From: Zelonia costaricensis
Taxonomy: Eukaryota; Euglenozoa; Kinetoplastea; Trypanosomatida; Trypanosomatidae
Length of the DNA stretch: 14,362 nt
Assembly: GCA_030849075.1 (NCBI GenBank)
Contig: JASAOO010002941.1
Coordinates: 1 to 14,362, forward strand
Reading direction: 5' to 3'
The position numbers and the translations under genes were made by a program. Below, piece by piece: positions 1 to 9,500 of this stretch. How positions within the stretch are numbered: position 1 is the first letter of the stretch; every line of letters begins with the position of its first letter. The notes beneath the pieces were generated by a model that saw nothing but the letters and a program-made list of their open reading frames with translations, was not told where the DNA came from and searched no databases.

Positions 1-142
1 GGGCTTCAGGTCGATGTGTGCTCTCCGCAAGGGATTCTTGCTGGACGTAGCATCTGATTGCGAAGAAGACACAGTCACACAAACACTCTCACACGCATAC
101 ACGCACAACTGCTGAAGTGGGAGTAGGAGATGGCGAACCGCT
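1..142 (-). other. Start of the 3' UTR of the hypothetical gene
   Basis: This stretch lies just downstream of the TGA stop of the minus-strand gene ending at 143. It contains a short CA-rich patch around 70-110 and no open frame of note, so it is most simply read as the beginning of that gene's 3' untranslated region. No terminator is expected, because trypanosomatid genes lack individual terminators and their mRNA 3' ends are set by splicing of the next gene downstream. That next gene would lie outside the window. Confidence 0.5.
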
Positions 143-1519
143 TCAGGCGTTGTTGCCCCGCCGGCGGGCGATGGCAGCGAGTATAGCAGCCCGCCGATCC
201 GCCTCCTCCGCCGTGGTGGGTGCCGGTCGCACTCCTGTCAACGCCTCCGGGGTGCTGTCGCTGTCAGAGCTGATACTGCTGCTGTCGGTGAGGTCTTCAT
301 GAGTCACGGCCGCCGGTGCGCCGCGCCGCTGGCCCTCTGCAGGCCGTGCAGCGTCCTCCTCTGCATCCGCCACGACTTCCACAGCACTCAGCAGGACGGC
401 GGCGCCCACGTCCGCTGCAGGAGCCCCACGAGTGGCAAGTCCGATGCCCTCGCGGTGTCCAGCGCGCCACGCCCGCCGCTGCAGCCGCCTCGCGCGCAGC
501 CACTGCGTGAAGAGGCGGTCGTCGTGCGACACGAAGAGCGACACCGTCGCTGTCCTCGTCGCCTCTTCTGTAGCTGCTGTCGGTGTGGCGCTGGCAGCGA
601 GCGGCGCGGCTTCTGCACTGCGTGCCGCACGACGCAGGCGCCTCCACGCTGCGGCATCTTTAACAAAGCTCAGCAGGAGCACGGGCACGGGGAGCTGACG
701 TGGCTGCTGCTGCTGCGAGACGGCTCGCACCGCTGAGCTGGTGCGGCTGCCGGGCTCGACGGTGGTGGCAGTGAGCAGCACCGGCCACTGCTGGGCATCG
801 ATGCGGTCTTGCGACGTCGGCGGAGGGCGGCCAGCCGGTGCGGCGGGCTCGCGTGACGCGTCTGGCTTCCGCCCGTCACCGGCCACCACCACCACACACG
901 CAGGGCCGGCCGAGTGCGGCGGCGGCGGCGCTGACGCTTCCCGCTCTCGCGCAGATGACGTCGGCGGAGCGGGCGCGGCAGCGGCAGAGCCGTGGCGGCC
1001 GCCGATGATGCGGAGATGCACCAGCGGCAACCACCTGTCCACCGCCTCCTCCAGCGAGGCGTCGTCGCGCGCCTTCGTGCCCTGCGCGTGCGCAGCCGAC
1101 GTGGGCGCCCTCGCGGCAACCCCGCTGCCGGCGCCGCCAACGACTCTGCCGTTGCCCGCGTCGGCCTCGCCCTCCTCAGCTTCGTCTTCGGCTTCCCAGG
1201 CGAGAATCACTTGACGAAGGGCTGCCCGGCGGAGCTGCGTGGCGGCCAGGCGGTACACCGTCGCAGCGGCTGCCGGGGCACCCACGTCACCCGCCATCAG
1301 CCCGCGGAGGCGGAGTGTTAGCGGCACGTGGACGCCTGTGCAGGTGTGCACACGCCGCGTGAGCAGCTCATCCAGGTCCCAGCCGCGGCTGAGGTAGTGG
1401 AAGAGGTGGGGGTCGTAGAAGACGGAGGTGCGGAGGAGGGCGGCGTCAACGGAGTCGTGCACGGACCGCGTCGGCTGCAACGGCGGAGACGAGGAGGTGC
1501 CCGAAGTCCCATCCGCCAT
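143..1519 (-). CDS. Hypothetical trypanosomatid protein, 458 aa, low-complexity rich
   Basis: I do not recognise this protein. The start chosen is the ATG at 1517-1519 (protein begins MADGTSG). The frame stays open upstream to about 1606, but that stretch contains no ATG, has UTR-like CA-rich composition, and begins only at a TTG. There is no ATG in any frame on this strand between 1520 and 1601, and the next codon is GCG, giving a favourable start context. The stop is TGA at 143-145. Two regions look ordered. Residues about 19-75 contain aromatic-rich FYDPHLFHYL, GWDLDELL and an HTCTGVHV segment. Residues about 326-360 contain VSLFVSHDDRLFTQWLRARR and then a strongly basic stretch. Between them lie Ala/Pro/Ser/Arg-rich filler and a four-Gln run (269-272). 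An acidic serine run (about 411-425, DSSSISSDSDS) resembles casein kinase 2 substrates. No signal peptide or clear membrane span is seen. It lies downstream of the ABC transporter on the same strand, about 2 kb away, which says nothing about function in a trypanosomatid. The strand and coding status are supported by third-position GC and intact length; the function is unknown. Confidence 0.75.
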   Translation of the reverse strand: MADGTSGTSSSPPLQPTRSVHDSVDAALLRTSVFYDPHLFHYLSRGWDLDELLTRRVHTCTGVHVPLTLRLRGLMAGDVGAPAAAATVYRLAATQLRRAALRQVILAWEAEDEAEEGEADAGNGRVVGGAGSGVAARAPTSAAHAQGTKARDDASLEEAVDRWLPLVHLRIIGGRHGSAAAAPAPPTSSAREREASAPPPPHSAGPACVVVVAGDGRKPDASREPAAPAGRPPPTSQDRIDAQQWPVLLTATTVEPGSRTSSAVRAVSQQQQPRQLPVPVLLLSFVKDAAAWRRLRRAARSAEAAPLAASATPTAATEEATRTATVSLFVSHDDRLFTQWLRARRLQRRAWRAGHREGIGLATRGAPAADVGAAVLLSAVEVVADAEEDAARPAEGQRRGAPAAVTHEDLTDSSSISSDSDSTPEALTGVRPAPTTAEEADRRAAILAAIARRRGNNA

Positions 1520-1600
1520 CCTGGATAGAGTGGGGCGGGGTTGTGTTGCAGGAGGAGTGGGGCGATCTGTGGGGGTGTGTCTGTGTGTGCGTAGGTTCCC

Positions 1601-1669
1601 CTGCAATGGGGAGTCGATGCCCGCGCGATGGGGGCAGAGTGCACCGAGTCAGAGTCGGGGAGAGAGGAC
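1601..1669 (-). promoter_or_regulatory. Candidate spliced-leader acceptor for the hypothetical gene
   Basis: On the minus strand a pyrimidine tract at about 1669-1657 (TCCTCTCTCCCC) is followed by the first AG at 1602-1601. No AG lies between them. Trans-splicing here would give a 5' UTR of about 80 nt with no upstream ATG before the start codon at 1519. A second candidate lies at 1681-1707, so the choice is uncertain. Confidence 0.4.
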
Positions 1670-1680
1670 GCGCGATGACA

Positions 1681-1707
1681 CTGACGGAGGGGTGGGGTGG
1701 GGGATGG
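1681..1707 (-). promoter_or_regulatory. Alternative spliced-leader acceptor for the hypothetical gene
   Basis: A C-rich pyrimidine tract on the minus strand (about 1707-1686) runs into CGTCAG, with the AG at 1682-1681. It would give a 5' UTR of about 160 nt. That longer leader would include at least one ATG upstream of the main start (minus-strand ATG near 1673), which makes it slightly less attractive than the 1601-1602 site. The tract itself is at least as long. Confidence 0.3.
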
Positions 1708-2754
1708 CGTCGTTTAAGAAGGAGCGAGAGCAGCCGCAGCGCAGCGCGGAGGGGCACCATGCGGCCGCGCATGGAGGGAGGGGGTACCTGTGTCGGTCTG
1801 ACTGTGCACTTGTACGTATGGCTGGACGCGCCGCCATACACGCACACACGCAGAAACCCTCCTACTCTCCACAAACGCACACGCGCCCGGATGCGGAGGG
1901 GGGGGGGGTGGAACTGAAGGTGGCGCAGCAAAGAGGGGAGACAGCTGCATCCGGGGGGGGGGAGGCGGGAGGCAGGTGACACTCGGAACCAATCTGCGAC
2001 ACAGGTGGCTGGCTCTCCGCCCCCGCCCCCCCCCCCTACTACGCTGCGTGTCTGTATCCCCTGGTTGAGATGGAGCACCTGCTCGATTTACGCTTGTGTT
2101 CACGCGTGGTGGTGTCACGACACGCGTCGGGCGTCAGCGTCTCTCTCTCTCACGCGTGGGTTAAGGAGACGCAGGGGGTCACGTCACAAGGGGGTGGTGG
2201 GGGCTTCTAACGCGGTCCGTGCCGCTCCGGGGAGGCACACGGCGACTGGGGCGCGGCCACGACGACGACCACCACCGCCACCACCGCCAACACATCCACA
2301 GACAGAGTACACGAAAACAAACAAAAGACAGCGCACCCGTGTAAGGACGCGGGCATCAACAGGTGGTGTTCTCGCAGTAGAGCAGCCACCTACACAAATG
2401 CACCCACAGATAGAGAGAGAGAGAAGGGGGGCAGGCGCGTGCGCAGGCGTGGTAAGGACAAAGTCTGCACGCGGCTGAACGCGCACAGGCGGCACGTGCG
2501 GGCGCCACGGCGGGTAGAGAGACAGCAGGCTAAGAAAAAAAAAAACAGAAACGGTCAGCAAACCACAGACTTGGCTCGACGGAGAAAACGCCGTCGAGGC
2601 TGCGGTGTATCGTGAGGCGAAAAGAGGGGTGGGGTGGGGACGGCGGGAACCAGCAAGAGGGAGAAGAGGTGAGAGGAAAAAGGAAAGAGAGTCGAGGAAC
2701 GCAGGACGGAGGTGCGGTGCGTGGATATACAGCAGGTCTACACTGCTTATTACA

Positions 2755-2798
2755 CCCCCACACACACACGCACAGCCACGCACAGCCACGCACACACG
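2755..2798. repeat. CA-rich microsatellite with GCACAGCCAC sub-repeats
   Basis: A CA dinucleotide run on the plus strand is interrupted by two tandem copies of the 10-mer GCACAGCCAC. In the minus-strand transcript this reads as a (UG)n-type tract. It is approximately complementary to the TG tract at 3107-3154, including an exact 12-base match between CACGCACACACG (2787-2798) and the reverse complement of 3107-3118. Confidence 0.85.
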
Positions 2799-3106
2799 AA
2801 ACATACGCAGGTTGGTGTTCATGAAGCCACAGAGGTGCCAGCGGACAAACATGTGGAAGGGTGGAGCACGAGCCCCCCGTGCGCACCTTCGTCCAGAAGT
2901 GGCGCGACAAGCCACAGCAAGGAAACAGCAGCAGCACAGAAAAAAAAAGAAAAACGGCAAAGAAAGGCGGACAGACATAGACAAAGACAGGAGTGAACGG
3001 GGGGTATGCGTATGTCAACACGTGCCACAAGACTGTGCGCTTCGAAGAAAAGCGAGAGGGGGGGGGGAGTGCGTAAAAGTTCTGAAGCATGTGCCTGTTG
3101 CATACA

Positions 3107-3154
3107 CGTGTGTGCGTGCGTGCGTGCGTGTGTGTGTGTGTGTGTGTGTACGTG
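3107..3154. repeat. Compound TG / CGTG microsatellite
   Basis: A TG dinucleotide array interrupted by CGTG tetranucleotide units. It lies in the presumed 3' UTR of the transporter, where the mRNA would carry the (CA)n version. Such tracts are common in Leishmania intergenic DNA and are usually length-variable between strains. Confidence 0.9.
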
Positions 3155-3337
3155 CTTGCTGTTTGACACCGCATTTGTGCGACCTTTCTTGGGTGCTTCC
3201 GAACATACGTGAAGGGAGAAGAGGCGGAGAGAGGGAAAGCAAGCCAGCGAGCGAGCGGGCAGGCGGACGGGAGCGTCAGGATTACATTCAAAGGAGACGC
3301 AAGGGCGGCGGTCTTTATAAACCTGTACAGGACTCCA

Positions 3338-3401
3338 CTTGCGCAGCGGCGCGAGGGGAGGGGCGAGACGAGAGAGAGAAAGGAAAGGAAAGGAAAAAAA
3401 A
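3338..3401 (-). promoter_or_regulatory. Polypyrimidine tract plus AG just downstream of the transporter stop
   Basis: Positions 3370-3401 are 32 consecutive purines on the plus strand, so the minus-strand transcript has a 32-nt pyrimidine tract (T8, then CCTTT repeats, then TC repeats). The first AG after it is at 3339-3338, about 31 nt away, which is classic acceptor geometry. It lies only about 160-225 nt beyond the transporter stop and about 1.8 kb before the next start codon. It could be a distal acceptor for the hypothetical gene, a site guiding transporter polyadenylation, or unused. Confidence 0.35.
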
Positions 3402-3562
3402 CACACAGAAAAAGGGGACCACACGACACAAAACCCATTCCACACCCGCAACACACACGAAATCACGTGCAGAACAACACGTCCAGACGCCGGGGTGGCC
3501 GACACCCTCGCGCGCAGCTCCTTTGATGCTTCTTCTCGCCTTCGCCGACGTGGCGTGGTCCT

Positions 3563-6500
3563 CTACAGCAGGTGCTCCTCGTTGTCCGGCTCCGTCAGGC
3601 GCTGCTGCTCCGACGGCGTGCGCTGCGGCTCGGCCGCATCGGCGCGCATGCGCCACAGGGCGCGCTGGCGACGATACTCGGCGAACGTCACGCGCGGCGT
3701 GGTGCCGAAGTGGGCGCCGGCACCGTGGCTGCCACCAGCACCGAAAGAGGCCGTGCTGAGCCGGCGCCGGACGGGTGACGTCATCGAGTGCCGCTCCGAC
3801 CCGCGCGCCATGAAACTGGTCGGCCCAACGCTGCCCAGCCGCTGCACAGGCAGGCGCGGGCTGGTAGCCGGGAACACCGGCATGGGGGTGAAGGAGGCAG
3901 AAGACCCACGACGCGCCGAGCGCGCGGTGCTGCCACCACCCCCGACCATGGCGCGGCTGCGGCGGCGGTCGCGCTTCAGAGTCTCCTCTGCGCTGCAGAC
4001 ACGCAGGAAGACCTGCTCCAGCGACACCTGGGACACGCTGTACTCCGTGATGCCGAGCTCCTCCTGCGCGGCACGAAGCGTCTCGAAGACGGTGGACAAC
4101 CGGACAATCGGGGGCGGGCGCTTCGCGGTGCCGCTACTGCTCAGCCGCGAGGAGGCATTTGCTGCTGCCGCCCCCGCCGCTGAGGCCGGGCCCCCGAGTG
4201 GGCTCTGCAGGAACGAGAGGCTGCCCTGGCTCTGCTGCAACTCCAGGAGCTGCTGCATCGCCTCGGCCACGTCGCGGGTGGCCGGCAGCGTGTACACGTA
4301 CCGCTCGTTGTTGAAGGAGTCGATCAGTAGCGCAGACGGGAATGTCTGGAGCATGAACTGGAAGAGGGCGTCACTCGTGTCGACGACTTCGTTGCCCGCG
4401 TACGACAGGGACGTGCGCCGGGTGCTGCGCCCCGGATGCGTTGTGCTGTCCGCTATGCTGGGTGCGTGGCGCTGCCGCTGCTCTTGCTCCCGCCGTGCCG
4501 CGGCCCTCTTTCGGGCGGAAGCGGACACACGCACGGTCAGCTCGTACGCGTTGCGGGCGTACTTGTGCTTGAGGTGCGGCAGGTCGCCGAAGCAGCGCAG
4601 GCTGCCGTCCACCATGATGCCGACGCAGTCCGCGAGTGCCTCGACCTCTTCCAGATGGTGTGTGGTGAGAATGATGGAGCACTTCCGCGAGACGCGGTCG
4701 AGGGCGCGCCAGAGCAGCTGCCGCGCCAGCGGGTCCATGCCAGACGTCGGCTCATCGAGGCAGACCACCTTGGGCGCCCCAATCAGCGCAATCGCGACGC
4801 TGAGCTTGCGCCGGTTGCCGCCGGAGAGCTCGTTGGAGAAGACGTGGCGGTACTGGGTGAGATTGCAGATAACCATGAGGCTCTCGACGAGGCTGTCGAG
4901 CTGCGAGACCGACACGCCGCGCACCATGGCGTACAGCCGCAGGTGCTCCGTCACGGTCAGGAGGTCGATGCAGGCGTCGAACTGGGGGCAGTAGCCGAGA
5001 CAACCCGCCGCCTGCGCGCTCTGCCGCACCACGTCGTGCCCGCACACGTACGCTCGCCCACTCGTCGGAAACTGCTCCTGCGTAATAATCGAAAGGGCGG
5101 AGCTCTTGCCCGCCCCGTTCGTGCCCAGGAAGCCAAATACCTCGCCGTGCATGACGCTGAAGCTCAGCGCACTCACGGCAACCTTGTGCGGGGCCTCGTA
5201 GACCTTGCGCAGGTCGACGACGCGAATCACGTCGCACTGCGCCTCCGCCTCCTCCGGCAGACCTTCGTTGGTGGGGTCGTGCAGTGCCTCCGTGCTGCGG
5301 CTGGGCCCGTGACGGTCGTGCTGGCGCTGCACGTGGCGCTCCTCGGCCGCGTAGACGGCCCCGCGCTCCTCTTCGACGTCGCTGTCCTCCTCGCGCAGCC
5401 GCAGCGCGTCCGCCTTGCCCCACCGCGGGGGTGGATAGAGCATGTCCCGCGGCGCCGGCAGCGTCGCATCGTTGCGCGGCGTCAGTCCGAGCTGCTGCTG
5501 CTGCACCGCTGCGAAATCGACCGATACAAAGCTCCCCGCCCTCCCGGCGGCCCCCGCCGCCTCAGCGCCACTGGGACCGAGCACGGCGGGGAGGAGGTAG
5601 GTGGTCTCGACACGGCGGCCACTCAGCGGCGGGACGACCGTCCGCTCGGGCGCGTCGTCGATGACGACGTGCACGTTCTGCTGCTGCCGCCGCGACGTCA
5701 GCGGCGTGCCAGTTGAGGTGACGAGGATGCTGACGTTCTGTGCGCAGAGGTCGTGCCGCAGCTCGCCGTGCTCGAAGCCACTCAGCTCTGCCTCCCGCTC
5801 CTCCGCGTTGGGCCTGACCATGGACGCATCGCACGCGTCTACCTGCTGGTTCGTCACCTGTGACGTGCTGCCGTGGCGTCGGCGCAGCGTGCTCGTCATC
5901 GCGTCCACGTGTGAGGCGGTGGGTGTGGTGGTGGTGGCGACGCCTGCGGTGTTGGCGGCGGCCCTGGCGTCCCACGAGACGGGCGTGACAGCCGCCGCCC
6001 CGGCCAGCCTCGCAGGCGGCGAGGGAGTCTGAGTTTGCGGCGGAGCAGCAGCTGCTGCGGTGGTGGCAGCCGCCACGGCATTGACTGCGGACTCGCGCAG
6101 CCGCTGCTTCACCTCCTCCTCCTCCTTCTCCTTGGCCTTTTGCGCCTTGCGCGCGCGCCGGCGGCGGCGGCTCGCACCGCAGCAACACCAGGCGGCGCAC
6201 CACTCGCCCAGCTCACTCACGACGGCGCGGCGGTTCGGGTGATCCCAGAGGAGGGTGGCGGCGGCGAAGATGGGGGCCTCGATGGCCATGTAAATGTCTG
6301 GCCACACCGTGATGGACATGCTCCACGCCGTCAGTGACGGGTCCGTTAGCTTCTTCTGCTCGAGCAGAGCCAGGTTCAGAATCACCTCGCCGATGGAGTA
6401 GGGCGGTAGAAGCCGGAAGATCCAGCGCAGCGTGTTCGAGGCCGTGAGGGTCTTCTCCAGCAGGCTCAGCACAAACACCAGCATGACGCACAGGAAGCCG

Positions 6501-9500
6501 GTCAGGAAACTGGCGCCCAGCACGGCGATCTGCGCCGTCGTGTGCTCGGAGAAGAGGAAGCTCACCATGTAGGAGCAGCAGCAGTAGCACGCCCCGTAAA
6601 TGGCGAAGGAGACGATCGTGGCGCCGATTTTGGCGTACCCAATGTACTCGCTTCGCTGGAAGATGACGAAGATGACGAGGACGAGCGCCATCGACGCGAC
6701 GTACGCGGTGTAGTCAAACAGGAAGTTGCCGACCCAGTAGATGAGATAGGAGAGCCCGGAGGCGCTCTGCAGGTGACGGGCGCGCGACTCGTACTCCTTC
6801 ACGACCCACGCCACCGGGTTGGCTGGCAGGAAGGTGAAGGGGATGAGCACGATGACGCCAATCAGGATGCCGGCAATGGCGTTGGTCGACGCGCTGGACT
6901 TGGAGGTCTGCGGAAGCGGGGAGAGCTTCATCGAGTACAGCCGCGCCGCCCCCTCGGCCGGCGTGCCGAGAGCGCCGAAGAAGGCGAGGGCGTACGTTGT
7001 GTGCACCGCAACGGGCAGGCTGTCTCGTGACGACGTGTTGTACAGCAGCACCGTCACCGTTCGCGAACCGATCGTGGACGCGTAAGCGTACCCCATGTAC
7101 TGCTGTATGTTGGGGTCGGCGCACTGCAGACTCATGAAGCGGCGCGTGTTTTGCGTAAACCACGTATCCAGCAGCTGCTCCGACATGTCGGTGGAGGAAA
7201 CGAAGTTGGGGTCGGTGAAGGTGACCTCGTCGAAGTGGTGCCCGTACGCGGACATGCCCGCCACGCTGCTCATGTAGCCGACGCAGGCCGAGACCTGCAT
7301 CGCCGACGACGTTTCGAAGACACCGGGCGACATCATCAGCGTGCCGTTGCCGTTGCCCTTGACGAGTTGCAAGAGCATGGCCAGCAGGATGCACAAGACG
7401 GGGCAGGCGATCTGGAAGAACTGCATGCGGCGGTCCCGCAAGGCGCAGAAGAATCGCTTGTACATCATCCCGCGCAGCTGCAACGCCCACAACTTGCCCT
7501 GCTGCGCGGTTTGGCGCGTCGCCCAGACCTGATCCAGGTGGCGGTCCGTGACATGCTTGTAGTAGAACAGCTCGTTGCGCACCACGTTCGTCGCCGCGGA
7601 TCCCGGCGCGGCCGCCGCGGCGGGCGTCACCTCCGCCCCGCGGCTGCCGGAGTCGCTGCCGACGAGAAGCGGACCCGCTGCGATGGTGGGCACGGCGGAG
7701 AAGAGGTCGGACAGCGCGTCCTCGCCGCGCTGTGGGTGGGGGCTGGCGTTGCCGGGCTGCCGTCGCATCGACTTCGGAGTGCGGCCTCCTGCCGCCGCTG
7801 CCGCCGCGGAGTACCCGACGGGGATGTTGATGCGAAGCGGCCAGGCCTGACGGCCGGAGACGCGCCGCCCCATCCCGTGCACGCGCAGGTCCTCTGTGCC
7901 GACCACCTCGCTCAAGAACGGCACCGCGCCATCGCCGCCATCGCCGCCGTCGCCCTGCCCGTTGCCCCCATCGCCATCACCGCCTTGGCCGCCGCTGACG
8001 ACGCTTGCATCTCGGCCGGCCTGCGTCCCCAACCCCTTGCGGAGAGGCACCGTGTCCGCCACCTCGCCGTCCCCGAAGCCGACGACGCGGCGGCTGGAGT
8101 CGCCCGCGGTCATTGTGCGGCGCCGCGGCACGCCGAGAACGCTACAGTTCTCGTTCGCCGACTCGGCTGCGGCGAGGTAGGCGCCGGAGACGCTGCCCGC
8201 GTCGTCGCCGCCGCCGTCGCCGCTGCTGGAGAAGCCGGCCACTGCGCTGCTCACGTGGCCCAGACGACGTGCGGCGGTGTCGCCAGCCGCCAGCACCTGC
8301 AGCGGCTCCGCGTCCTCGCCCTCCTCCCGCTCCCCGTTGCCGGCATAGTTGAGTACCGACTCGTTGTTGAAGAAGCGCAGCGAGGCACGCGACATGCGGC
8401 GGTTCATCGAGTGGTACACCGACGGCGTTGTCGGCCTACGGCCCGCCATGGCGGAGGCGGGCACACTGCCTCCCTCGCTGAGCACGGTGCTGCGGCGGTG
8501 CCGGAAAGATGAGTAGTCCGGCGCGCCGCTTGAGGCCCGCGCGCTGCGTTCGCCGCCGGCAGGCGGGGCAGCGCCTAGAGGCGTCATCCCCGAAAAGGCC
8601 GCCGCCGCCTCGGTGCGGGGCGCGCTGCCCACGCCGCCGCCCGCCGCCACACCCGTGGACTCCGAGCCGGCGGCTACGTGGTGCTCGACGACGCGCACGA
8701 ACACGTCCTCGAGTGTTGGCGCCCGCAGGGCGTAGCCGCGGATGTTGAGATCGCGGTTGCCACGCTCCTCGGCGTCCTTGAGAAACTCCGGCAGGCGGGC
8801 CTCGGTGCTGCGCCGCAGCTCGTACTCGACCTCCGCGTCCGTCTGCAGCGTCAGCACCGCGTCGGGCAGGTGGGAGATGACGAGCCCGTGCAGCTGCGCC
8901 CACACCGCCTCCACCTTCGCCTGCCGCACCGCCCCGTCGTCGCCGTCCACGGCTGGAAACGGACTCAGGTCAAAGCGCAGCGTGTAGCCGGCGCCGGCGT
9001 ACTCGCGCAGGAAGGCGGTGCTGCCCGCGCACTGCAGCACGCCCTCCGTCACGATGGCGATGTTGTCGCCTAGCAGGTCGGCCTCGTCCATGTAGTGCGT
9101 CGTGAGCATGATGGTGTGGTGCTGTGTCATGGCCCGAAGCAGGGACCACGTGTGCCGCCGCGCCGCCGCGTCCATGCCGGAGGTCGGCTCGTCCAGCAGC
9201 ACGACCCGGTTGCGGCCGACGAAGGCAATAGCGACGGACAGCTTGCGCTTCTGCCCACCCGACATGCGCGTCGGGATCGCGTCGATCTTCTCCTCGAGGT
9301 CGACAGCGCGTAGAATGTCCACGACGGCGTCCTCCAGCTCGGCCCCGCGCAGGCCCTTGATCTTGCCGTAGAACTCGAGGTGCTCGCGGCACGTGAGGTC
9401 GGGCCAGAGAATGTTGTGCTGTGGGCAGTAGCCGATTTGGTGCCGCGCTGCCGCGAGGTTGCGGCGCATGGAAAAGCCCTCGATGAAGCAGTCGCCGTGG

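Larger units (their letters stand above)
1520..3562 (-). other. Intergenic region: transporter 3' UTR and hypothetical-gene 5' UTR
   Basis: About 2 kb between the two minus-strand genes, with no believable gene. Open frames occur on both strands, but they translate simple repeats (His-Thr, Cys-Val, Phe/Leu and Pro runs) and lack the codon bias of the flanking genes. The plus strand is strongly purine-rich over much of the region, so the minus-strand transcript is pyrimidine-rich, as is usual between co-transcribed trypanosomatid genes. Contents include a TG microsatellite (3107-3154), a CA repeat (2755-2798), poly-G runs near 1896-1907 and 1955-1964, a CAC/GAC triplet patch near 2258-2292, and several polypyrimidine/AG pairs. 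The polyadenylation site of the transporter mRNA must lie here, but I cannot place it from sequence. Confidence 0.7.

Noticed and set aside
2184..2984. 266-codon minus-strand open frame
   Set aside because: Starts with long Phe and Cys runs and overlaps another equally poor frame on the same strand; UTR composition.
2530..3456. 308-codon minus-strand open frame in the intergenic region
   Set aside because: On the transcribed strand, but the protein is Phe/Leu/Cys/Pro and His-Thr repeat sequence from polypyrimidine and CA tracts, typical of translated UTR.
2605..3759. 384-codon plus-strand open frame crossing the intergenic region into the transporter 3' end
   Set aside because: It translates microsatellites (HTHAQ, CVCVCV) and purine runs (KEKGKERKK) and overlaps the transporter antisense; no codon bias.
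3339..4994. 551-codon plus-strand open frame opposite the C-terminal part of the transporter
   Set aside because: It lies almost wholly antisense to a gene with clear ABC motifs, starts in simple sequence, and has Arg/Ser/Ala-rich composition with no domain. Long antisense frames are expected where GC-rich codon bias removes stop codons.
4436..5716. 426-codon plus-strand open frame
   Set aside because: Antisense shadow of NBD2 and the preceding linker; rich in His, Arg, Val and Asp with no recognisable motif.
7151..8512. 453-codon plus-strand open frame
   Set aside because: Antisense to the post-NBD1 linker and start of TMD2; a by-product of the GC-rich repeats there.
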